Positions 5,856 to 11,956 of a stretch of DNA of 12,372 bases are shown here, one piece after another. The stretch is from Acidobacteriaceae bacterium (GTDB lineage: Bacteria > Acidobacteriota > Terriglobia > Terriglobales > Acidobacteriaceae). The stretch spans positions 1 through 12,372 of the forward strand of contig JASHVU010000579.1 in the NCBI GenBank assembly GCA_030044455.1, read 5' to 3'. Below the pieces are notes generated by a model. The model was not told where the DNA came from. It worked only from the letters and a program-made list of their open reading frames with translations, and searched no databases. Position numbers and translations under genes: made by a program. Each line of letters begins with the position of its first letter. Position 1 is the stretch's first letter.

Positions 5856-5936
5856 CTGGCGGCCTTCGACTGCAGCGGTTCGGGATTCGTTCGAATGCCG
5901 GGGGTGTAACCCCTGAAGAATGAGAGAACATCACAG

Positions 5937-5961
5937 GCCTGTGCCATCAGCACAGGCTTTT
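5937..5961 (+). terminator. Intrinsic terminator downstream of tatA
   Basis: GCCTGTGC (5937-5944), loop CATCA, GCACAGGC (5950-5957), then TTTT (5958-5961): eight perfect pairs plus a U-run. The left arm is also part of a 12-base palindrome, CACAGGCCTGTG (5932-5943), so a competing fold exists. There is no U-run on the minus strand, so it ends tatA, not the convergent EamA gene. Confidence 0.85.
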
Positions 5962-5983
5962 CTGCGTTTTGGGAATGCAGGCT

Positions 5984-6838
5984 CTACACACTCAGCATCA
6001 CGACCGCTGCCAGAGCCAGCCCGATTCCAGCCATCTGGCGGCGCGAGGGACGCTCGCGTAGCAGAATTGCCGCCAGCAGGATAGTTCCTGCCGGGTAAAG
6101 CGAAGAGACCATAGCGGCGATGTCGAGCCTGCCCGCCTGCGCCGCAAGAATGTAAAACAGGTTGCCCAGCGTATCCAGGATTCCTGCGACAATCCCGATC
6201 GCCAGGAAGGCTTTCATAGGCGCTTTCGTCCGCAATATGGAAAGGGCAACCAACAGCGCGCCCACGCCGGCAATTCGAGTCCAGGTGAGCGACCACAGCA
6301 CTCCGCCGCTCGATGCCAACTTGAGCAGAACCAGTTGGCACCCGAAGCCGATGCCGGCAAGCGTGCCGAGAAGGAGGGCGTTTCCGCCTGTACCCGGCTG
6401 GCGATGGACCGGCGGCGCCTGGGCCTGGTGGGTAATGAACCAGATCGCGGCACAACCGGTGGCCAGTCCGGCGATATTGACCGGTGCCGGCAGGCCTTCG
6501 CGCAGAAACGAAAACAGCACCGGGATGAGCGCGGTAAGCAAACCGGTCAGAGCCGCGGTCAACCCCATCGCGCCGATGGCCAGAGCCCGATAAAAAATCA
6601 CCAGAGATAATGCGCCCTCAAACCCACCCATCATGGCCAACATCGAGTAGTGAGTCGCCGGTGAAGGTAGATGAAGCGCGAAGCAAAGAAAAACGAGATA
6701 TGCCCCGGAAACAATCTGACCCGAAGTGACGATCAGCAGCGCGGGGGCGCGGCGCGAGCCCCATCCACCGGCGAAGTCTGACCCGCCCCAGCATGCGGCC
6801 GAGCACAGGCCGAGACCTGCCGACGCCGAACCACTCAC
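5984..6838 (-). CDS. EamA-family permease (DMT superfamily)
   Basis: A 284-residue polytopic membrane protein made of two EamA repeats with about ten hydrophobic helices, as in drug/metabolite transporters such as RhaT, YdcZ or RarD relatives. The N-terminal SAACWGGSDFAGGW segment, the mid-repeat YRALAIGAMGLTAALTGLLTALIPVL and the second-repeat counterpart ILAAQAGRLDIAAMVSSLYPAGTILLAAILLRE followed by the G-L-A-LAAVV helix are typical of the family. Length is standard and the substrate cannot be predicted. The start is GTG, 3 bp after the stop of the upstream VWA gene, so the two are co-transcribed and probably translationally coupled. It converges on tatA. Nothing in the sequence links the permease to VWA function beyond this arrangement. 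Confidence 0.9.
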   Translation of the reverse strand: MSGSASAGLGLCSAACWGGSDFAGGWGSRRAPALLIVTSGQIVSGAYLVFLCFALHLPSPATHYSMLAMMGGFEGALSLVIFYRALAIGAMGLTAALTGLLTALIPVLFSFLREGLPAPVNIAGLATGCAAIWFITHQAQAPPVHRQPGTGGNALLLGTLAGIGFGCQLVLLKLASSGGVLWSLTWTRIAGVGALLVALSILRTKAPMKAFLAIGIVAGILDTLGNLFYILAAQAGRLDIAAMVSSLYPAGTILLAAILLRERPSRRQMAGIGLALAAVVMLSV

Positions 6839-6841
6839 GGT

Positions 6842-8155
6842 TTACTTGTAATCCTGAGCTGAAGGATAGTACCCGGGCTTGGCAATCACGACCAGATCGG
6901 GCCGATCCACACGCACGTCGATCTTGCGGTACTTCGCGTCGTAGTTTGATTCGTGGCTGAAGTAACCGAGCGTGTACTGGTTGCGCGCTTCGCTGGCGAT
7001 CTTCTGGTAGCTTTTCTCAATGCCGTTGGTGCCGTTCTCTGAGTCAAGGTCCCCGCCGGTCATGGCCGTGTACTTGTAGAGGATGTTCGAGTACATCTCG
7101 AAGGGTAGGTGGAAGCGGTCGAGCCAACCCTCACCCCAGCGCGCAGAGTCGCCTACCAGCGTTCCATAAACTGCGATCTTGTTGGTCTGCAGGTAACGGA
7201 CAACTTCCTTCCACGTGGCCTTGCTGCCATACTCCTTGCCGTCAGAGACCACGTAGATGACGCGCCTGAACTGTTTCGGCCGGGTGGAAAGCTCGTGCGC
7301 CGCCATCAGGATGGCGTCATTGAGTTGGTGAAGCTCTTTGGGTAATGCAGTAATGCCATTCTCGCCAGCCGACCTTCCTTCCTGCAGAACCGGATCGACG
7401 CAATTGCCGTTCTCGCTCATGGGGCAGCCGCCAAATGGCCCCGTTGTGTAAGGGACGGTGGGGTCGGTGCCCTCATTCTCAGCGATTGAAAGCACTGCGG
7501 GCAGCCGGCTGCTTTGCCCACCGGTAAAGGTGGTCCATTCCTTGGTGCCGTGCGCATAGGTGAAAACCGCAACTTCGTCGTAGGGCGCCAGCGCGCCCTG
7601 CAAAGCCCCCAGCGACGTGTTCACTTTTGCCATCACCGGCGAGGGCAGGCTCTGGTCGATCACAAAGGCGATCGAAAGCGGCTGCGGGTCGACGCTGAAA
7701 ACGGCTGGAAGCTCGAGGGTGTTGTTCTCGTAGACCTTGAAGTCGCGCCATGTGAGCCCGACAACAGCGTGCCCCTTCGAGTCCTTTACCGTAACTGGGA
7801 CCTCGACAAAGTTGACGTTAACAACGAATTTCGGGAGGGCCTCGCTGCCCGCAGGAACCGCGCTCTGGCTTTGATCGTCTGTCGGCGGCTGGGTGGGTGC
7901 TGTAGTCGGAGCCGGAGCGGGCGGGGCGGGAGCCGGCGCCGCGGGAGTTGTGCTGCTGCTCGATGAGGTCTCAACCGGTCCTGTGCCCTCGCCAGGGGTA
8001 ATGGGACCCTGGGTACCTGGAAGCGGAGGCGGAGCCTGCGGAGTGGGTGCGTCTGGTACGGGCGTCTGCTGGTTCTGGGCGGGTGCCACGCGACTGAAAC
8101 CGAACCCCAACCCCAAGGCCACCAGCAGTGCTGCCGGTCCTCTAAAAGCACGCAT
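6842..8155 (-). CDS. Secreted VWA-domain protein (VWFA-related Acidobacterial type), degenerate MIDAS
   Basis: A 437-residue exported protein of a type greatly expanded in Acidobacteriota. It has a signal peptide (residues 1-26, ending APA before Gln), a long Pro/Ala/Ser/Thr linker (about 30-105), a short beta module (VVNVNFVEVPVTVKDSKGHAVVGLTWRDFKVYEN) typical of the family, a von Willebrand factor A domain, and the C-terminal YTLGYFSHESN...RKIDVRV...KPGYY ending. The MIDAS metal-site motif, normally D-x-S-x-S, reads D167-Q-S-L-P, so one metal-ligating serine is lost. A VVSDGKEYGS segment follows later. Two Cys in an inserted loop (GGCPMSENGNC) may form a disulfide. I start at the ATG at 8155 (GGGAGGAAG upstream); the frame runs back to 8275 but without a signal-like start. 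Function unknown, probably adhesion or protein binding. Confidence 0.9.
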   Translation of the reverse strand: MRAFRGPAALLVALGLGFGFSRVAPAQNQQTPVPDAPTPQAPPPLPGTQGPITPGEGTGPVETSSSSSTTPAAPAPAPPAPAPTTAPTQPPTDDQSQSAVPAGSEALPKFVVNVNFVEVPVTVKDSKGHAVVGLTWRDFKVYENNTLELPAVFSVDPQPLSIAFVIDQSLPSPVMAKVNTSLGALQGALAPYDEVAVFTYAHGTKEWTTFTGGQSSRLPAVLSIAENEGTDPTVPYTTGPFGGCPMSENGNCVDPVLQEGRSAGENGITALPKELHQLNDAILMAAHELSTRPKQFRRVIYVVSDGKEYGSKATWKEVVRYLQTNKIAVYGTLVGDSARWGEGWLDRFHLPFEMYSNILYKYTAMTGGDLDSENGTNGIEKSYQKIASEARNQYTLGYFSHESNYDAKYRKIDVRVDRPDLVVIAKPGYYPSAQDYK

Positions 8156-8338
8156 CACAGCCGTATCTTCCTCCCAAACTCCTGCATTCTTCGATGCAAG
8201 GCACACCCTCGAAGACTCGCTGTGGGGGTGCACCAGACAGAGTATCAGACGCGCCAGACCCCTGCAGGTTGCCAACCACTACGCGCAGACTTGGAATAAT
8301 GCTTTCTAAGCAGGCTCATTTTCGTCTAAATTCTCAGC

Positions 8339-9391
8339 ATGCGTATTCCCCTCGCGTTTGCCGTGCTCGCAGCCGCCTTGGTGGCTGTTCCCACCCCGGG
8401 ACGGTGCCAGCTTGCGCCCTCGCCCGATGCACCTCCGGTCAGCAATGCTCCTGCCGCGCCTGCCGACGAGACTCCCATGGCGACCTTCAAAGTAAACGTG
8501 AACCTGGTCGACATGTTCTTCACCGTCAAAGACAAGAACAATGAGCTGGTGCCGCACCTGACCAAGAGCGATTGCACCGTGCTTGAGGATAAGGTGCCTC
8601 AAACCCTGAAGAGCTTTGTGGCCGAGACCAACCTGCCTCTCACGCTGGGAATTCTGCTCGACACATCGGGGAGCCAGCAGCGCGTTCTTCCCCTCGAGCA
8701 GGACGCCGGCAGCCAGTTCCTTGAGCGCGTGCTGCGACGCCAGGACGAGGCATTCCTCGTCTCGTTCGATGTAAACGTCGACCTGCTGCAGGACTTTACC
8801 AACAGCGCCCATGAACTTGCCCACGCGATGAATAAGGCCCAGATCAACACCGCGGGCGGCAACGGATCGGGCATTCCGGGACTGGGCGGTGGAACCGTTC
8901 CAACTGTCGGCGATCCCAAGGGAACATTGCTTTACGATGCCATCAACCTGGCGGCAAATGAAAAGCTGAACCAGGAGACCGGCCGCAAAGCCATGATCAT
9001 CCTCACCGACGGCGAAGACGAAGGCAGCCGCACCAAGATCGGCGAAGCGATCGCCGCGGCCAATCGAAACAACGTCATCATTTACGTGATCCTGTGCGCC
9101 GACCGGGCGATGTATTGGAATTCGGGGATGGGCTACTACGGCTACTCCGCAGCCAAAAGAATTGCCGAGGAGACCGGGGGCAGGGTTATCGACGTCGGCA
9201 ACAACGGCCAAAAGCTTCAGGCCGCGTTTGAGCAGATTGAAGACGAGCTCCGTACGCAATATATCGCCAGCTATACGCCCAGCAACACCAAACTCGACGG
9301 CAGCTTCCGCCATATCGCCGTGCAATGCGGCGAAGGGATGAAGGTTGCGGTGCGCAAAGGCTACTACGCGGCCGCGCCGCAGCAGCAGTAG
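8339..9391 (+). CDS. Secreted VWA-domain protein (VWFA-related Acidobacterial type), intact MIDAS
   Basis: A 350-residue relative of the divergent neighbour. It has a signal peptide (about residues 1-23), a short Pro/Ala linker, the family beta module FKVNVNLVDMFFTVKDKNNELVPHLTKSDCTVLED, then a VWA domain with a canonical MIDAS: D108-T-S-G-S112, and a downstream LTDGEDEGS carrying the distal Asp. The ending DELRTQYIASYTPSN..FRHIAVQ..RKGYYA matches the family. A glycine-rich loop (GGNGSGIPGLGGGTVP) interrupts the domain. The start ATG has no Shine-Dalgarno; TCTAAA (8325-8330) lies about 9 nt before it, so a leaderless mRNA is possible. The two VWA genes diverge from a shared 183-bp region, suggesting joint control. 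A role in cell-surface binding is inferred only from the fold. Confidence 0.92.
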   Translation: MRIPLAFAVLAAALVAVPTPGRCQLAPSPDAPPVSNAPAAPADETPMATFKVNVNLVDMFFTVKDKNNELVPHLTKSDCTVLEDKVPQTLKSFVAETNLPLTLGILLDTSGSQQRVLPLEQDAGSQFLERVLRRQDEAFLVSFDVNVDLLQDFTNSAHELAHAMNKAQINTAGGNGSGIPGLGGGTVPTVGDPKGTLLYDAINLAANEKLNQETGRKAMIILTDGEDEGSRTKIGEAIAAANRNNVIIYVILCADRAMYWNSGMGYYGYSAAKRIAEETGGRVIDVGNNGQKLQAAFEQIEDELRTQYIASYTPSNTKLDGSFRHIAVQCGEGMKVAVRKGYYAAAPQQQ

Positions 9392-9858
9392 TCGGACGAT
9401 GACTGCGAAATCTTGCCTTATCCCCTGAAGGACGTTCTACAGCAAAGCCAGAGAAGGTGCGGCTTGCTTTGTTGCGTGCAAGGTCGCCGCTCCTTGAGGT
9501 CCCACCCCAGCGAGCAAAAACCACTCGCCGGAGGCGCGGGGGTCGCGTCGACTCAGGAGTTGCGAACTCGGGATACGGCATCTCAGGTCTTGCTATCGTC
9601 TCGGCCCGTTCCAAAGGCGAAAGAATTACACGGTCCGGAAAGAATTCCCCATCCGCCGCCCATCCGCGTCAATGCGAGTTGCCGTCGAGCGCCTGCCGTA
9701 AGCCACTTGCTGCAAGAAACTTAGCCGCTCCGCTGCCAATCGGGCTGCCCTTTGGCAAAGCAGGTGCTCTTCAAACTGCAGCAAAAAGCGATTGGCCGGC
9801 ATATTTTCCCCAGATCGCCCCGGCCGAACCCAAAGAAAACGATCTAGAGGAGATAGTT
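9392..9858. other. 467-bp gene-free stretch
   Basis: Frames crossing this stretch, including one in phase with the next gene back to 9457, have Arg/Pro-rich shadow-like composition and no signal or ribosome site. I see a GGCCGG/CCGGCC inverted repeat (9794-9799 and 9820-9825) in the last 70 bp and no clear terminator after the VWA gene. The promoter of the next gene presumably lies here, but I cannot place it. Confidence 0.45.
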
Positions 9859-10926
9859 ATGAAAACTGCTCTTCTGCTCGCGGTGGCATACGTCACTTAC
9901 TCGAGCATTCCCCTGTTAGCGCATCAGGCTGCTGCCAGCGCTCAGCAAAGCGCAACCGCAGGTCCCGTATTGCAGGAGTCAGCTCACGGCGGCACTACAG
10001 TTCAGGCAAAACCTGGTTCAGTCAACAACTCAGCGAATTTGAACGGCGCTGCCTCCGGTTCAACAACTACCGGTAGACTGTCGAATCAAACCGCAACATC
10101 GGCAAGTGCGGCAACGAACACGGCTTCGACGTTGAAGACCCCTTCTTCAATCTCTTCCTCCACTGCGACAAAAGCTGAGGAGATGAGCAGCGTGTCCGGC
10201 GAGCTTGAGGGCAAGCTTGACGCAAAGACCGCCAAAGTCGGTGAAACCGTCGTGCTGAAGACCACCGGGCAAGTAACCACCGTCGGCGGCACAGTGATTC
10301 CCAAAGGCACCAGGCTCATCGGTCATGTGACCGAAGCACAGGCGCACGACTCCGCTCATGCTGATTCGCAACTCGGCATCTCGTTTGACCGCGCCGAGCT
10401 GAAGAATGGCCAGAGCCTCGCGATTCACTCCACAATCGAGACGGTGAACCCGCGGCCTGACCTCACGGCTTCGAGCGCAATGGCCGGCGATGACATGTTC
10501 GCGAGCCCGATGGGCGGAGCCATGGTTGGCGGCCGCGCAATGGGCAGCGAGCGCGTTGGCGGAGGCGGGCTGATGGGCGGTGCAGCAGAACGCACCAGCG
10601 TTGAGACGGCGAGTGCCGGCCAGCACATCAGTTCTGCGACTGAAGGCACGGCTCACGGCACTGAAAGCGTCGCCCAAGGCAGTCGGCACGTGGCCGGCAA
10701 CGCCGCGGCGAACGCTACGGCCAACTTGCACGGAGTAGCGGCATCGGGCCATGCTGCGGCTTCGTCATCAAGCCGCGTGACGGCGCGCTCAACCGGTATT
10801 CCCGGCGTAATGCTGCGCAGCAACGATTCGGGTACCGTCTCAGGTACGCTCTCGGCGTCGAAGAAAAATGTTCATCTCGACAGCGGAACGCAGATGAACT
10901 TGAGCATTGCCGCGAGCGCCAAGTAA
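9859..10926 (+). CDS. Secreted Ser/Ala/Thr-rich protein with a conserved beta-rich domain
   Basis: A 355-residue exported protein. The start at ATG 9859 is set by AGAGGAGA 6 nt upstream and by the signal peptide that follows (MKTALLLAVAYVTYSSIPLLA, cleavage near residue 27). Residues 30-108 are low-complexity Ser/Thr/Ala/Asn. Residues 110-196 form the only ordered-looking part, from SGELEGKLDAKTAKVGETVV through VIPKGTRLIGHVTEA to LGISFDRAELKNGQ, an alternating beta pattern. The 'P-K-G-(T/S)-x-L-x-G-H-V' core recurs in secreted Acidobacteriota proteins as far as I recall, and resembles the TrbI/VirB10-like barrel motif; this is a suggestion, not an assignment. Residues 205-245 are Gly/Met-rich, the remainder Ala/Ser-rich. 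A lower-complexity structural or surface role is likely. No operon partner is evident. Confidence 0.8.
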   Translation: MKTALLLAVAYVTYSSIPLLAHQAAASAQQSATAGPVLQESAHGGTTVQAKPGSVNNSANLNGAASGSTTTGRLSNQTATSASAATNTASTLKTPSSISSSTATKAEEMSSVSGELEGKLDAKTAKVGETVVLKTTGQVTTVGGTVIPKGTRLIGHVTEAQAHDSAHADSQLGISFDRAELKNGQSLAIHSTIETVNPRPDLTASSAMAGDDMFASPMGGAMVGGRAMGSERVGGGGLMGGAAERTSVETASAGQHISSATEGTAHGTESVAQGSRHVAGNAAANATANLHGVAASGHAAASSSSRVTARSTGIPGVMLRSNDSGTVSGTLSASKKNVHLDSGTQMNLSIAASAK

Positions 10927-11132
10927 GAGCGGCCTTGCGCAACTTAAGTCAAGCGGGCGGGCCTGAGATTACCTTCGGTCCTGTCTCGTTTCGAGGCACT
11001 TGGTTACCTAAGTTGGACAACACCGTAATCTGGCGCACACAGTGCCTCATCGTTAGTATCGGCAGTGAAGAAAAAAACTTGAGGTGGGATGCAGAAAGAC
11101 GGCCTCGGTTTATTCATCCTACGGAGCCTGCC

Positions 11133-11384
11133 ATGATCGTGAACTGCACTGTGCACGATGGTTATGAGATCAGCCCCCGCTTTCGCAAGTCGATTGAGGA
11201 GCGAATTTCGAGACTCGAGCGAGACGCCGCGAGCGACCAGGCGCAGATTGACCGGCTCGAGGATCCCGATCATATTCACCGTCAGATGCGGCTGGTGATC
11301 GCTCAACAAGCCGAAGCACTGCGCATGAGGCTCTTCCTCGATCGCGCGCGTGCCCGGCTCCCTCGCCCGCTGATTGAGTTGTAG
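11133..11384 (+). CDS. Small charged hypothetical protein, 83 residues
   Basis: The ATG at 11133 has a good ribosome site (GGAG, about 7 nt upstream); the longer reading from 10935 has no supporting site and poor composition. The protein is soluble and rich in Arg, Glu and Asp. Its N-terminus, MIVNCTVHDGYEISPRFRKS followed by IEERISRLERD, is one beta-strand and a helix, reminiscent of the start of ribosome hibernation factor HPF/RaiA (beta strand, 'S/TP-x-(L/F)-R-x-x-x-E-x-(K/R)-(L/I)-x-(K/R)-L-E'). The rest is helical and lacks the remaining HPF strands. It could therefore be a very divergent or reduced HPF-like protein or an unrelated helical one. It ends at a bidirectional terminator-like hairpin. 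Confidence 0.6.
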   Translation: MIVNCTVHDGYEISPRFRKSIEERISRLERDAASDQAQIDRLEDPDHIHRQMRLVIAQQAEALRMRLFLDRARARLPRPLIEL

Positions 11385-11443
11385 CGCGGCCTGAGGAAAG
11401 CGCGGCTGTCAAGTTCCGGCCGGAAGTTAGAAAATACAATAGA

Positions 11444-11501
11444 GTAAGCAACAAACGAGGCCGTGACCTACCCCCGAGGCGCGGCCTTGCTTGTTTCTTA
11501 C
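11444..11501. terminator. Terminator-like hairpin between convergent transcription units
   Basis: Arms at 11444-11465 and 11480-11501 pair at 18 of 22 positions plus wobble, around a GGCCG/CGGCC core with a 14-nt loop. The lower stem is A-rich on the left (CAACAAACGAG) and T-rich on the right (TTGCTTGTTTC), so both strands get a U-rich 3' arm. It lies between the small gene (plus) and tRNA-Cys (minus), fitting a shared terminator. Confidence 0.6.
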
Positions 11502-11509
11502 GCAGAATT

Positions 11510-11585
11510 TGGAGCACCGGGAGGGGATTGAACCCTCGTATACAGGTTTTGCAGACCTGCGCGTTAGCCACTTCGCCACCGGTGC
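11510..11585 (-). tRNA. tRNA-Cys (anticodon GCA)
   Basis: Reading the minus strand from 11585: acceptor GCACCGG pairs with CCGGTGC (11520-11514), discriminator T at 11513 as expected for tRNA-Cys, and an encoded CCA at 11512-11510. The D arm contains GGCGAAGTGGCTAACGC. The anticodon stem is CAGGT/ACCTG with loop CTGCAAA, anticodon GCA (Cys). The T arm contains GAGGG-TTCAATC-CCTC. All four arms close without gaps, so the gene looks functional. A terminator-like hairpin follows on its strand. Confidence 0.97.
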
Positions 11586-11595
11586 TTGTATAGCA

Positions 11596-11722
11596 GGGAC
11601 TGAGGAATGAGGTACCAGCTTTATTGGAGTCTGTCCGCAGCATTGATTCAGCATCGAATTTTCTTAGTCCCTCGGTCCCAGCTTTCTTGTTCCCTCGTTC
11701 CCATTTTCCCTTGTTCCCTGTC
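11596..11722. repeat. Purine/pyrimidine-biased repeats next to tRNA-Cys
   Basis: Plus strand 11596-11612 is purine-rich (GGGACTGAGGAATGAGG). From 11667 to 11722 it becomes pyrimidine-rich with recurring (T)TCCC units such as TTGTTCCCTCGTTCCC, so the two parts form a loose inverted repeat around the GGGACyGAGG unit. No gene here. Confidence 0.45.
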
Positions 11723-11724
11723 AT

Positions 11725-11896
11725 TAAAAAACCCACCGCGCCATCGAGCGGGTGGGCTCATGCTTCCTGATCGTTGCTCTGGAAGCTTATCCGAGCTCGT
11801 ACCCCCGCGAATCACTGCTCTGACAGCAGCACAGACAAATCGCGGAGTGGAAATAGCTCGTCATCGCATTCTGTTGCTGCGCTCACCCACAGCAAT
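11725..11896 (-). ncRNA. Candidate structured small RNA with its own promoter and terminator
   Basis: On the minus strand a TTGACA promoter (11903-11931) predicts a transcript start near 11896, and a hairpin plus U6 ends it near 11725, giving about 172 nt. The sequence between is rich in perfect stems (plus coordinates): TTGCTG/CAGCAA (11890-11895, 11874-11879); CGAGCT/AGCTCG (11855-11860, 11792-11797) enclosing CTCCGCGA/TCGCGGGG (11840-11847, 11803-11810) and CTGCT/AGCAG (11825-11829, 11815-11819), a long rod; GCTTCC/GGAAGC (11781-11786, 11762-11767); then the terminator. No convincing protein gene is present, only a 25-codon frame without a ribosome site. Size and rod shape would suit 6S RNA, but I cannot find its closing stem and do not recognise a family. 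Confidence 0.55.
11726..11756 (-). terminator. Intrinsic terminator of the candidate small RNA
   Basis: On the minus strand CCCACCCGC (11756-11748), loop TCGATGGC, GCGGTGGG (11739-11732, one bulge), then TTTTTT (11731-11726). The plus strand has no U-run after the hairpin, so the signal is directional. Confidence 0.82.
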
Positions 11897-11902
11897 ATTT
11901 GT

Positions 11903-11931
11903 AGACTATTAATTAGCCGGGGCGGTGTCAA
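11903..11931 (-). promoter_or_regulatory. Promoter with perfect TTGACA -35 driving the candidate small RNA
   Basis: Minus strand: TTGACA (11931-11926), 17-bp spacer, TAGTCT (11908-11903). The -35 matches consensus and spacing is ideal; the -10 matches TATAAT at three of six positions (first, second, last). It lies 26 bp from the divergent phzF start. Confidence 0.6.
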
Positions 11932-11956
11932 GAAACTCAAGTTCTAATCGATCATA

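Noticed and set aside
8156..8275. Upstream start (8275) for the minus-strand VWA protein
   Set aside because: A signal peptide begins exactly at 8155 with a good Shine-Dalgarno; the extra 40 residues would place it internally.
8291..8310. Possible sigma-54 promoter (TTGGAATAATGC) before the second VWA gene
   Set aside because: The GG and GC elements are too close together for the required spacing.
8306..9325. 339-codon minus-strand open frame opposite the second VWA gene
   Set aside because: It is the antisense shadow of a clear VWA gene in high-GC DNA; it shows no family motifs and its length follows from the codon bias of the real gene.
9457..9858. 134-codon upstream extension of the secreted Ser/Ala-rich protein
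   Set aside because: Arg/Pro-rich shadow-like sequence; the ATG at 9859 has a perfect ribosome site and is followed at once by a signal peptide.
10935..11132. 66-codon upstream extension of the small charged protein
   Set aside because: No ribosome site and poor composition; GGAG precedes the ATG at 11133.
11170..11736. 188-codon minus-strand frame across the tRNA-Cys
   Set aside because: It runs through the tRNA gene and repeat sequence; a shadow frame.
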